Shown: positions 1 to 11,639 of the stretch, one piece after another
Layout of the letters: each line of letters begins with the position of its first letter
Position numbering within the stretch: position 1 is the first letter of the stretch
From: Pycnopodia helianthoides
Taxonomy: Eukaryota > Echinodermata > Asteroidea > Forcipulatida > Asteriidae
Length of the DNA stretch: 64,000 bases
Direction of reading: 5' to 3'
Assembly: GCA_032158295.1 (NCBI GenBank)
Contig: CM063256.1
Span: forward strand, 2,528,034 to 2,592,033
Notes under the pieces: model-generated
Databases searched by the model: none
What the model saw: the letters and a program-made list of their open reading frames with translations, nothing else
What the model was told of the DNA's origin: nothing
Translations under genes and position numbers: made by a program

Positions 1-568
1 GTGAAACCAAGGAGGAGGAAGAAGGCAAAGTTAAAGTAAGAAGGGAAAAAGTTTTCTGTTTGTCTGCGTTGATCGCCATTTTCGTTTTTAGACTCAGCTC
101 GCAGTCTGGCTCACTTCTGCGTCCTCACACCTTTCGGCATAGCCCTGGCGGCCTCTCACTTTTGTATTATACTACAGTATAGAGGAAGAGTCCTATACAG
201 GACTACTCTCGGCATCGCAAATCAGCAGGGCAGGATGGGCGGCTGCACGTTCATTGTTCACATAAGACTTTTCGTGGCATGAATTTGTTGTTTGCTCGTT
301 TGATGAGCCTATGTCTTTAAAGTTCAACTTTACAACAAGAATACATCCGCATTGACCAAGTTACTTGACCATTCTTGTGTGAATGTACTCAGTCATACAC
401 AACAGGGAAACTCTGTTGAAGTCCATTTTACAAACTTGGATTTTACCCAAATCATTTATTGTTGTAAGTGCACCACCTCGGCACACTGTATACCTGTACA
501 ACTAGAGCAATATGTCCATTAAAAAGCGAACCAGAAAATAATGTTCAAATGGTTAAAAGATAAGAGCT
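1..568. other. no recognisable gene
   Basis: I see no coding region, RNA gene or clear repeat here. It is mixed-composition sequence at the window edge, with a purine-rich start and a few pyrimidine tracts. A gene or UTR extending in from outside the window cannot be excluded. Confidence 0.4.
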
Positions 569-756
569 AAGCCTGGTTCATACTTCCTGTCAACGGGAAT
601 GTGAAGCGAATTTGATGTCACAAATCTGCAACGTACAATTTGCTCAACTCTTGCAAAAGATTCGTGCGAAACATTCGTGTGAAACATTCGCAGCGAAAAC
701 AGAGTTGTAATTACCGCAAATTCGTTTCGCATTCGCAGGAAGTATGAACCGGGCTT
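569..756. mobile_element. short MITE with terminal inverted repeats
   Basis: The left end (aagcctggttcatacttcct) and right end (aggaagtatgaaccgggctt) are inverted repeats with one mismatch over about 20 bp. Similarity continues inward in a weaker form (GAATG..GAA.CGAATTTG). The 188-bp body has no coding capacity. TA/TAA at both edges suggests a Tc1/mariner- or Harbinger-type non-autonomous element. The superfamily is inference. Confidence 0.65.
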
Positions 757-889
757 TAAAACTTAAAGTGAACAACAACTACCATAATAAGAGCACAACG
801 CAATTAGTTTATTAAATTGAACTTGAATGCTACAACTTTTAATACTAGGCTTTTGTGCTTTTGTGTGGTATTGATTGGTGAAAAATGCC

Positions 890-1269
890 TATGGTTAAAA
901 ACGAGGTTGTTCACGTAAAGGCAGGATATACTTTTGGTAATTGTCAAAGACCAGTATCCACACTTAGTGTAACCCAACATATGCACAAAATAACAAACCT
1001 GTGAACATTTGGGCTCCATTGGTTGTTGAAGTTGCAAGAAAATAATGAAATAAAAAACACCCTTGTCGCAAAGAATTGTGTGCTTTTAGACACCTGAGAA
1101 AGGCTTCAGGCCTGAAGCCTTTTCTCAGATTCAACATTTATTGTGAAAAATTACCTTTTTTCTCTGAAACTACTTTCATGACATTACTGCGAAGGGTGTG
1201 GTTTCAGAAAATGTTTTATAGTATCAACAGCTCTTCAGTGCTCTTTACCAAGTAAGTTTTTATGGTCAT
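890..1269. mobile_element. decayed interspersed MITE copy
   Basis: The segment carries blocks seen in other repeat copies of this window: cttttggtaattgtcaaaga, acaaacctgtgaacatttgg, a self-complementary core around 1095-1135 (ggcttcaggcctgaagcc), and a distal part resembling 53220-53300. It matches the general layout of MITEs that I associate with sea-star DNA. It abuts the 3' end of the first TRIM copy. Its ends are diverged, so the borders are approximate. Confidence 0.45.
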
Positions 1270-3108
1270 TCATTTTTGGAGTATTCCCTCCCTTAAGTTG
1301 TCATTAACGTGGTGATAGATCTGAACTGATTCTTCTGTAGTCACCACCAGATCACCTGATGCTGTTGGCAAGATTCTATTGGACATTCATGTAGCATGAT
1401 GATTCGTCTCATGTAATTGCCATTATAACTGTATTGCTGGATCTCCCCTGGTGAGGGTGTTAACCTTGCATATCCAACAGCAACATAGATGCTGTTATCC
1501 TTGTCACAGCAAACCCCACGAGGCCACCGGGACTGATAGATATCTACTAAGAATACATAAGCACCACCGTAATTTACTGACACTAACTTTTTGCCGTCCA
1601 AGTTGGTGTAGATGAATTGATGGTTGTGGATAGTCAAGTGTTGACCAATCCCAAGGGCAGGCAGTTTTGAGATGAGGGATCCATCTGGTCTGTGTAGAGA
1701 GATCCTGTTCGGATAACCCACTGCTATCAGATTGTTGTTGTCCACAGCAATGCATGATGGCCATCTGTCTGACCCATCACCCACTTTGAACTCATGGAGG
1801 AGCTGGCAATTCCTGTTGAATATCTTAATTGCTTCATGATCCAAACCAATCAGCTCATCATTCTTGTTCACGGTCATTCTGCTCGGATAATTAAGGTCTT
1901 TGATGGATGTTATTTTTGGTAGGGCTTTTGTGCTGTCTGCTAATATTTTAATCAAGCTGCAGCTTTTCAAATCTGCAACAACGATATCACTATTCGAAAG
2001 AACAGCGATGTCACACGGAGAGAACTGTTTCGTCTGTTTAGCTCTGTTCCTGTAGTTTGTTAGCTCTGTTTTCAGTATCCATTTCTTTTGTGTGAGTTTT
2101 GTCTGGGGATTGCATATTGGCTGTCTAGACACAGCCGAAGTTGCTGCTTTTGGTTTTAGTTCTTCTTTCGGAATAAGTCTTCCAAGTGATTTCTGATCAT
2201 CTTCAAAGTCCATGTAAGCCAATTCATGGAGCACTTTGGTTGGTTGTATCTCTGTGTAGTCTTTGAGTTTTTGTAATAGGTTTTCTATGAGATGTAGATT
2301 CTCACAAAAGTTTCCTGTATCCATGAGTTGATTCACTTCATCTTTCTTATTTTTTGCTCTGGTCATGTCTTTGTTGTTTGTGGCTTCTGCAATTTTCATT
2401 GTCTTGGCTCTGTCTTTATGAATCTGATCTAATTCTTCCATCAGCTTCTGCTCCTCCTCTCTGATCCTTGCAATCTCTTTGGCAATCTCCTCATTCGCCT
2501 TCTTTGAGATCTTTGCTTTGGTAGCAGCAAACATGGAATCCAACTTCTTGCGAGAAATAGCTATGTCTTGTAAAGCAGTGTTGAAATCAATGCCAAGTTG
2601 ATCTACTTCTTCAAATAGTTTTACAGCTTTCCTCTTGCAGTTGTCTAAAATCTCATTTAGTTCAACAGCATTATGCATTCTGTGGTCTTTTGCGATGCAA
2701 GTTGTGCATATAAACAGTTTGCATGAGTCACAGTACATGATGACATCGTTGTCGGTATGCTGTGCTACATTTAGGAACAGTCCCCTGACTTGGTGGTTGA
2801 ATGTCTTTTTGACTTTGTAGTTCAGTCTCGTGCTGTTCTATATCATCCAACAAAGAAGTCAACGTGCAGTTTTTGCGCAGATCATCAACTCCTTTTCCAA
2901 CCAGTGAAGTTTCACTGCGACACACTGGGCATTTTAGCTTTGGACTGATTGGATTAGTCTCTGCAAGGTGTTGGAGGCAATCCAGACAAAATGAATGAGA
3001 ACAATCAAGCATTTTGGGCTCCTTGAAGCGGTCCATGCAGATTTGACATTGAAGATGTCTCTCGCTGATCTTTTGTAGGAATGGTTGATCTGTTACTCTT
3101 AAAGCCAT
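1270..3108 (-). pseudogene. TRIM-NHL copy a, frameshifted
   Basis: Full-length TRIM-NHL coding sequence from ATG at 3108 (MALRV..). The RING C3HC4 set (CQIC, CSHSFCLDC, CPVC) is complete, followed by a B-box2, a long coiled coil and NHL propeller blades. Two frameshifts break it. One extra base lies at about 2757-2764, inside the B-box codons for Cys-Ser-Lys-His (paralogues read tgtagcaagcat, here tgtagcacagcat). A second lies near 1360-1390; after it the shifted frame continues the family C-terminus (SGDLVV.TEESVQIY) to a stop at 1270. Neither lies in a homopolymer, so decay is likelier than sequencing error. A 3' splice acceptor sits at 3144-3145, leaving 35 nt of 5'UTR in this exon. The intact family proteins would be cytoplasmic RING E3 ubiquitin ligases; this copy could make only a truncated RING peptide. 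Confidence 0.8.
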
Positions 3109-3194
3109 CTTGTATGGTGATTGAAAGAGCTGGACTTGGTAACCTGTCAATTTAATGAAGAGTGATATCAACATTAATAACATAAAGTATCAAT

Positions 3195-3480
3195 TTGTTT
3201 GTGCTCCTTGTCTAGTGTCATAAACAGTCACAAATTTTTCCACTATAGGAATTGCCATCAAAAATTGTGACTCGCCGTCATGTTTGTTCACAACTGAAAA
3301 GAGGATCGGAGCAATGCTTTAAATTCTTAAAAGAATGCAAGGAAGCCAATCTAATTATATGTTAAGAAGAATTTATCACAACATTTTGTGTAACATCACA
3401 GTTTTCAGTAAACCTGAGTCCAACTCAGCGTAAACTTATTATCTAAAAAGTATTCCGATTGGATCTTGTCAAGGCTCGTA
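3195..3480. repeat. upstream flank shared between TRIM units
   Basis: The sequence matches 14395-14820 block by block (ggaattgccatcaaaaa.tgtgactcg; gagcaatgctt; the segment around aaaaagt.ttc.gattgga.cttgt.aaggctc). It lies just upstream of TRIM copy a. It is evidence that duplication units included 5' flanks. No coding capacity is visible. Confidence 0.6.
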
Positions 3481-3529
3481 CTTTCAGGATTGAAGAAGAT
3501 GATCACCAATCAGAATGGGGCTTACACTC

Positions 3530-3860
3530 AAGTGGATCACTTGAATCGTTTGAGCTGACTCAAGTGGTATTGAGTCAATTTATGAAAGCTGACTGAAATA
3601 GAGTTGGGTCTTTTTAGCTGACACAAATGGACCTGAATCATTTGAGCTGGAGTTGAGTCATTATAACTTGACTTGAGTGGAGTTGAGTCATTGTAATCCC
3701 TCCATTGACTCAAACAGAGTTGATTCATTAAGTGATGTGGTTGAAGTCAACTTATTATTTAGAGACAAGTTGAGTTGACCTATTCTAAGTGACTGGAGTG
3801 GATATGAGTCATTCTAAGTGACTTAATTAATTGGAGCAATTAATGGACTTGAATATTCTA
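3530..3860. repeat. degenerate copy of the 29-bp minisatellite
   Basis: Loosely repeated motifs such as gacttgagtggagttgagtc and attctaagtgac match the unit of the large array at 28913-30738, but copies are diverged and irregularly spaced. It is probably an old, unexpanded array that travelled with the TRIM duplication units. Confidence 0.6.
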
Positions 3861-4164
3861 TAGCTAACTCACTCAACGTTGTGACAAAAATGAGTTAAAA
3901 GTTACTCTTTTATCATAAAAGTATGTAAACTATGAATGCAAGGGGTAGTATTGCTGTCGTTCATGTGTTGAGTGCAACCAACGGATTTGCGCAACAAATT
4001 GGGAAAAATCGTGCACAATCTGCCAACTGGGCAAGTTGTGCGCAATCTGCAGATTGTGCAAATCCCTGGAATGCTGAACATTGCATTGTGGGTATTTTTT
4101 TCTCGTTGTAGGACACCACAAAATCATGAGACTCAAACCACGGAGGTATCTTTTTGGGCCTAAG

Positions 4165-4648
4165 AGAAAGTAAGAAGATAATAATAATAACAATAGTGGC
4201 TTCTTATATAGCACTTAAATCTGTCACTCAGTGAAGCTCATGGCTCTGTAACTTTATTATATAATATTCTGCACGGTATCTTGAGCTACGTTTTTTGAAG
4301 TATGAGACCTTTTTCCTTTACATAGCACCAAGTAATGGTTTACACTGTGCTGTGGTGCAATATGCTGCTAATCAAACCAGGAACACCGGGGCACTGGGGC
4401 AAACCCCTTCTCTTTACGCTTAGTGCACAGGGTTCTTTTAAGCTTGATAAGTGCACTGGGTTCTTTTACGTGCATTACACAACACACAGGACATCACGGC
4501 TTTACGTCCCATCCGAAGACGAAGCAATAATGGTTAAGTGTCTTGCTTGAGGACACAAGTGTCACGACCGGGACTTGAACCCACACTCTGCATCAGAAAC
4601 ACCAGAGCTTGAGTGTGGTGCTCTTATCCGCTCAGCCATGACACGCCA
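4165..4648 (-). mobile_element. tRNA-Leu-derived SINE
   Basis: On the minus strand the element begins with a tRNA-Leu-like head (GTGTCATGGCTGAGCGGATA.. with a CTCAAGCT anticodon-loop region and a B-box-like GGGTTCAAGTCCC). A body of about 350 bp follows. It ends in GTGCTATATAAGAAGCC and an ATT-rich tail near 4175-4195. The 3' tail type, 'gtgctatataa' followed by a short repeat, is typical of tRNA SINEs. A fuller head is seen again at 43473 on the plus strand, and a 5'-truncated copy at 38455-38653. Confidence 0.75.
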
Positions 4649-4649
4649 A

Positions 4650-7600
4650 ATGGTTGTAGGCCTAAACGAAGTGTCCTGTGCAACAAATAGACAACAATGC
4701 TTGTTTGTGGGTCATGGTCTGGTTCAGTCATTTAGCACTTAGTAGTACATGCAGTGTGTGTAGTCCAGACTACTTTTTTAAGTAAAGGTCATCTCCATGC
4801 ACTAAAAAAGGTTGTGTCATGATTTGCCACAAAAAATGCCACTCTTTACTCTATACCAGTCACAATAATTTTCTATGGGATAGAATAACAGCTTACTTTG
4901 TCTTCTAAAACTGTTCAATTTCATTTTGTGCAACCTTGCTGGCAATTAAAGGTTTTACCAAAGATAAATAACCAGAGAAAAGAGTCTCACAAGAGCAGCA
5001 TTTGACTTGAATTTGTCATGTTATTCTGTATGTACTATGCCTTTGTTTGGAAAGCAATGAGCAAATAAATGCTACTGGTTCACATGATTTCTACCTTGAG
5101 TCACATTTTTGTTCCAGTCAACACTTGACCCTTCCTGCATGATGTGACTGACACTAGCATGTAAAGTTTAGTACTCAAAGTGATATCTAACTTCTCGGTT
5201 ACATTTACCAACAATTTCCCAACCATTTGAAACTGTTCCACTGCATCGATCCAGTAAAGGCCAGTTACTAGTTCAAACTTAGCACGTGATCATTTAAAAA
5301 CACAGTTTATTGTTATCATTATCGTGACTGTATGTTGCCGAAGATGTTGGTGATAATCACGATCAACGATTATCATGCATGTATAAATTGGCCTTAAGGG
5401 TGTGTACAACATTGATAAGATTGAATCTATACACACATTCCTATTTTTGCATCCCTGTGGAGACATCTTTTGTTCTTTCCTTTGTCCCTGTAGTTAAGAA
5501 CCTCCCATAGACTTGTACACAAAATTCCTTGTGGAGCAACCCAGTCTTTAGAATTTCCCTATGGAGACCCTTTGTTGTCCCTTTTCTGTTTTGTTCTCGG
5601 TCTCCATAAGGTAGTGAATATGAAATCATGTTCACAGATTTGCACATAACTTACATGGTAGAATGATGGTCATGGTGGTAAACTTCCCTCGAATCATTTT
5701 TGCTTGAAATGCTATAGTTTTTAGGAAATGAGTAAAAATGTTTTCTTTATCGCGCTTGTCCAAAACCCTATGTTTGAAAACGGTGAAAACATATAACGGG
5801 GTTTTCCACTGTTTTCTCATGACTCGGAAGACCGATTGAGCCTAACATGTCACAGGTTTGTTATTTGATGTCATATATGTTGGGTCACATAAAGTGCGGA
5901 TACTAGTCATTGAAAATAACCAATGTTGTGCTTTAAGTTGCATCATCTGCACAGAACTAGCGACTGTGTTTAACTGAAGCATACCAGGTAGCCTACATGT
6001 ATATGTTGTGTACATGCATGTTCATTACATGATATGACATGATGGTATGCCTACAATCTAAGCTGCTTTAAACACTACATAAGCCGCTACTACAATCATG
6101 ACAATTAATTGCTCGTTAGATGTTGCTAAACTGCCATACTGTATGTCCATGCTCTGTCATGTCTGGCATTGTGAAAACCATAGTGGAGGATATTGGATGA
6201 TTAGAAAGTCAGTAGATAAGGGTTTAAATTGATATTAGTTTTTGGCATTGGAATTCAGCTTTTGTATTGCCCACTCAATCCACATAAAATAGCTTACAAT
6301 GTATGGGCACAGGGTTGTCATATAATAATGTCCTGTTATTTAAACCATAATATTCCTTAAATGCCTCAAAACATTTGGCCTTACCTCTGTTGTTTGACTA
6401 ATTTCTATGCCGTTTACTTGAATTGTGAGGGAAGAACTAATGGGAAATGAGTGCAGCGCTAGTTGAACATTGCAGAATCACTCAATCCACAGCACACTAT
6501 GGCACACAACACACCTTCCCAAGTAATACTGTCTGATCTGCTGATGTGGAAATCCCCATTTCTATATTTAGATCTCTGCATGTACTATGTACACAGTATG
6601 ATATGCATTAGATTACTGCATTGCATGAACACCATACAGTATATACAGTCAGTAAACTCAATGACATTGAACCTTAACCTTTATAGCCAGGGGCTGTTTT
6701 GTGCTTGAGTTTGATAAACCGTAACCAATATCCTTGAATTTGAGGAGAGTAATGATTTACAAGATGGATTTTGAATGTCAAACCAGTTCATGTGATACAG
6801 AAAAATAACTGAATAGATATATTGGACTTGAGAAGACCCAAGATGGATTTTGATGTTGTTAGCCTTTGAAATAATATACCCTTTTAGGAATGTTCCATTA
6901 ATCTGATAAACAGTTTATACTAATCCAAGATTTAAAGATATATTCCATTTGATTCTTTGAAGGGTAAATTCATTTCAATCCTCTAGTCTTGAATGAACAA
7001 TCAACCTGATGTACAGTGTTTTCCCATAACAGTCCACTGGCCAAATGCCAGTTAAAACACCCGACAACCTGTCAAAATTCTCTCCAAGTGGTACATGAAA
7101 CTAAACTGCGCCACTCAAGTGCCCATAAATCCGCCAAACAACATCGCAGCGCAACAAAAGAGGTGTCAAAATGCGCAGAAGATAACTGCGAATCAAATTA
7201 TTTAATTATTTTTTTGCGTACTATTTGAGGTTCCGATAAATCTGACCATTTGTAAGTGTTTAGATACTTTATTTGCGCAGTTTATAAAGAAAGCTGGTGG
7301 CTGTGAAAATGTCATCAAATAATGTTTGCATATTTTAGAAACAGCAACAAATGTTTCATCTTTTCAGGGAGCGAATACTCATCAATTGCTGCAAATCAAA
7401 AAGCAATGTTTATCTTGGGGTCTTGACAGAACATTATTTTTCTTAACTTTCACGGTGTCTAGTCTGGGAATGAAATGCTTCTGTCCAGGAACAGTATTTT
7501 TTAATCATTGAGCTCTCACACTTGAAACTAAAGACAATGGTGCTGTTTGGAATTCTCAAATGCCTCTTTCTTGACTTTGTGAACTTGATAAATCAGTGAG

Positions 7601-8810
7601 CTTTCAGAATGAAACTAATTGATTTTATCGTCACTTTGTCACAGCTTATAGTTGCCAAAAACTTGTCAACCCACCTCCTCCCCCACGGTCCACCTTTGGT
7701 AATAAAATTACATAAAGTTAAATGCTCTTTGTGCACTTGAAGCATAGGCCTATTTATTCGTTTTCATAATGATTCAAAATGACTTTTATTTATTTCTATG
7801 TATTATTACATTATCAAAATCGCAGCAGAACAGCTGAACTACAATGATATTAACAGGATAAAAAGATGATAAAAAATACAAAACACAAACATTACTTACA
7901 AAAGATAAAAAGTCATACAAAGTGACTCCACAAAAACACATGTACAAAAGAGCTACACAGGTGAAAATGTGGGAATCCAATCAGCAGGTTGGCATGAGAT
8001 AGCAAGCATGGGGCCAGGTGAGAATGTTCTCATTCTTCATACACACTGATCATGAAATATTAATTAAAAGTAACTAACAAAGCTTTCAGATTTTTAATTT
8101 AACATTCTTAAAAAAAGTTGAATTATCAAGATTTTCATACAATTAAAGTAAGTATATACATATATATATATATATTTTAAATGTTATAATGGTGATATTG
8201 TGGGACAAATTGATGAGTTTTTTTTCAAAAAATTACAGATTTGGTCGGGCATCCAAGGGTAAAGTCATAAAATATCACAGGTTTTAAAGCTTCATTATAT
8301 CAGCAGGTTAATATAACCCTTTCGTTACTTTAACTGCTTCTCTACTATCACCATAAAGATGTTGTTCTTACTCATTGAATTCCCTTTCATATAGTCAAAA
8401 ACTCATTGATGTCAAAGTTCTTTGTCTTTCTGTAAACTCCAACACTTTTTTTGTACACAACCGTATGGCGCTTCATAGTTGATAAGCATTTTGGATCTTT
8501 GGATTCTAAATTAAAGAGATTGCATTAATAATAGCAACCTTATTTTGTTTTACCATCATTGGACAGATCCATGGTAAACTTAGGTATGGAAGGTGAACAT
8601 GGACAAACTACAGCTTTATTGCAAGTAGTCTTTGTGCTCAGGCTTTATGGCTTTTTTTGTGTGTAAGCTTGGTCAACTAAAGTCGCCAATGATAATGAAG
8701 AGGTGGTATGAGTGTCGTCAACTAAAAGGAAAGGGTTAACTTTTAGCAGGTACAGGTACTATTAATAAGGCAATAAAAGTGTGAGAAGCTGGTCTTCTCT
8801 GCAATGTTAT
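4650..8810. other. gene-free AT-rich interval with old repeats
   Basis: No convincing gene. A diverged MITE copy lies at about 5393-5830 (ttaagggtgtg.acaacatt; cacagatttgcaca.aactt.catggta), with relatives at 15303-15600, 19570-19830 and 30748-30900. A short (TA)n run lies at about 8155-8176. The remaining open frames are short and look like chance. Confidence 0.5.
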
Positions 8811-8823
8811 TTACCAGGTGGTG

Positions 8824-8888
8824 GCTGGCCCCTGTTAATGGACTTTAAAAGCCGAGGCGAGAACCATTAACAGCGCCCAGCCACCAAT
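8824..8888. repeat. imperfect hairpin, about 22-bp arms
   Basis: The arm ggtggctggccc..ttaatgg pairs with ccattaacag..ccagccacc across a roughly 22-nt centre, with two mismatches. It is a compact foldback, possibly a relic of a small DNA transposon. No function can be assigned. Confidence 0.55.
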
Positions 8889-9387
8889 CAAGGTCATTAC
8901 CACGCATTAAAGACTGGGTCCTTACACTGTTATTGCCATTAAAAGACACCTGTAATGAAAAACCTTTAAACATCATCAGAATTTGTGATGTTTTGTTTTC
9001 CGGCCGATATTTGTAGAAATGTTCTATTCGTGTTCAATGGCCATTCTTTTGGCTGTTCAATATTTACATGGGAACTAATCTCCTTCACCAGACTATGAGC
9101 TCTGAAAATTAACATCACCATAAATAGAAATATTCTGGCAATATGTTGGTTTCATGAGCGTACCAGCTACCTTAAATTAATCACCTGTCCTTGCCCCCCC
9201 CCAAAAAAAAATATATATACAGTATATGCTCAAAAACAGTTGATTTGATGGTTCCCTGCACAACAAGCACAGTGCATACATAACTTTTACACAAGTTTTT
9301 CATGTGGGTATGAACAAAGGTAGTTCTTGAGATCGAGCCAAGACCTTGCATGTATCTAAGCCAGAGTGTGTTACATCTACTATAAGT

Positions 9388-9528
9388 TATCACACAAGCG
9401 CGAGTGAAATACGGAAAAATATAGCCCTTCTGCGTCCCATATCCAACTCGTTAGATATGGGACGCAGTTGGATATGGGATGCAGACGCGCTATATTTTTC
9501 ATTATTCCACCAGCACGCTAGTGATAAC
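9388..9528. mobile_element. palindromic MITE
   Basis: Inverted ends gttatcac ... gtgataac carry matched subterminal blocks (aaaaatatagc and gctatattttt). They enclose an inner perfect 14-bp palindrome ctgcgtcccatatc / gatatgggacgcag. The whole 141 bp can fold on itself, as expected for a foldback MITE. Confidence 0.6.
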
Positions 9529-10261
9529 GGTTTCATCTTCAAGCTTACTTGGCGCACAGTAAAGATGAATGATGCACCACTGTATACACCAGGAAAAAGG
9601 GCAAAAAATGCGCCACTTTTAAGTTTATGTTGACTTCTGTAGCTATACTTTTTGCGTATACACTGTAGCTCAGAACAGCGCAATACACAGAGTTAGAACA
9701 GTGTATTACACAGAGTGTGATATGAGCTGTGCAATATATAGGTTTATATTACACTCCTTTTTGCTATGGATCGACCATTCAGAAATAAAGATTCAAGCCT
9801 ACTTGAAGATAAAATTTGAAGTCACATCACGATGACATCAAGTGTCACATGATGTCACCTTCAAAGGGGCACTTTTCAGAGATTTATATTTACTGGAAAA
9901 AATACGCAATCAAGCTGAAGCTTAATTGCACTCATGTCTTCAAGCCAGAATGTGTAACAACCAAAATTGAAGTCCTGTTCTAATGACATCATCAAGTGTC
10001 ACATAACATCACCCTAAAGGTGCAGTTTTACTAGATCAATGTATGCAGGAAAAAAGATGCTTGAACAAATAATTATTGTGGACATTGAAGAGCGTCTTGT
10101 ATATTAATTTGCAAAACTTTTCAATGAATCCGGTCAATTATAATTGTCAAATTTCTTTAGTGGCTGAAACAACTGGAACAGCTCTGTGGTTTGTTCGCTT
10201 ACAAACAGACAGCTCTAGTTTATTTTGTTTTATTTAAGCAGGATATCCCAATCAATTTTTT

Positions 10262-10430
10262 ATGAACTGGACCCGATTTCATAAAGCTGCTTAAGCAGCA
10301 ATTATAGGTTAGACATTTCTGCTAAGCAAAATAAGCAGGGATACCAGTCACAAATTGTACATTGGAAGACTACTTTGTCTGGTTACCTTATTCTGGTAAG
10401 CTATTTTTATTCTCCCTGTAAGCCCACAGC
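10262..10430. repeat. interspersed repeat (cccgatttcataaagctgct type)
   Basis: The block cccgatttcataaagctgct, followed by gct-rich text with inverted pieces (gctgcttaagcagc), is of an interspersed type that I associate with sea-star DNA. Borders are uncertain and there is no coding content. Confidence 0.35.
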
Positions 10431-10757
10431 TAAAAACAACCTGAATGGTTATATAGAATTCTTATAAGTACAATGTTGCAAAAAAAAAACAACACATCCA
10501 ACCACAGGCCTGATGCTTCATTTGGAAAGGGCAAGGGCACCAAGGCGTTTTCTCATTGGTAAAGGGCACCTCTATGAGGAAATTGTCAATTTCTATTTGA
10601 ACATTTCAAGGAGCAATAAGGAGATGACCATGCAGGGCTTGCCCCTGAAGTATCAGGCCTGCAACCACAAAAAAGGCTTTCAGAAAGAAGTATAAAAATT
10701 AAGAATTAGAAATCAAACCAAAATTGAATTGACAGTAACTTAACCATGGGTCATCGA

Positions 10758-11598
10758 TCACGGGTCATGTGGTTTCGTCTCTGTGTATGTTAGGAGGTCT
10801 TGCAAGAGTTTGTTTATGCGAAAAAGATTTTCACAGCAGCTTCCTCTATCCATGAGTGTGGCAACTTCTTTTTCAATTTGTTGTGCTGTGGTCATTTCTG
10901 TGTTGTTTGCGGCTATGGCAATTGCCAATTTCTTGGCTTTGTCTTTTTGTCTGTTCTCTGTTTCTTTCATCTGCCTCATCTGCCCCTCTCTGATCCTTGC
11001 AACTGCCTCATCAGCCTGCTTTAAGATGTGTTTTTGGGCATCGGCAAACTTAATATCTGAACTCTTCTGAGACAAGTCTATCTTTTGTATGGCAGTGTTA
11101 AAATTCTTTTGATGTTTCTCTACGGCTGCGAATACTTCATTGGCTTTCTTCTTGAATCTCTCTAAGATCTCACTCAGTTCAGCGAGTTTGTGTACTCCGT
11201 GGCCGTTTGCAAGGCAACTTATGCATACCATTGTGTCACATGTGTCACAATACAATATGAGATTCTTCTCATTTAGAAACAGACTCCTCGGGTTGAATTT
11301 TTGGTTGACTCTCATGCCGTTTTATTTCATCTAACAAAGAAATCATCTTAAAGTCAGTTCGCAGATCAGCAACTCCTTTTCCCATCATTAGAGTCTGATT
11401 ACGACACACTGGACATGCTATCTTTTGACTGATTACTGTATTTCTCTTTGAAAGTTGTTTAAGGCAGTCCAGACAATATGAATGAGAACACTCCAACATT
11501 TTGGGCTGCTTCATAAGGTCTTTACAGATTTGGCATTCACAATGTCCCTTGATCTTTTGTAGGAGTGACTGATCTGTTACTCTTGAACTTGAAGCCAT
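10758..11598 (-). pseudogene. TRIM copy b, RING plus coiled coil, no NHL
   Basis: Starts at ATG 11598 (MASSSRVTDQ..) with a complete RING (CQIC, CSHSYCLDC, CPVC). A deletion of about 14 nt near 11268-11272, judged against paralogues, removes the first Cys and His of the B-box and shifts the frame, so the first frame stops after EESVSK. The other frame resumes with LILYCDTC, the remaining B-box ligands and a coiled coil, and ends at ..TETKPHDP, where paralogues continue toward NHL blades. The NHL half is absent from the downstream DNA. Fragment g at about 45435-45815 belongs to the same subfamily, so an NHL-less lineage may have existed. The splice acceptor upstream of the ATG is conserved (11634-11635, 35-nt leader). 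Most likely a pseudogene. Confidence 0.78.
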
Positions 11599-11639
11599 CT
11601 TGTTTGATTCCTGAAAAGCTTGAACTGTTTAACCTGTAA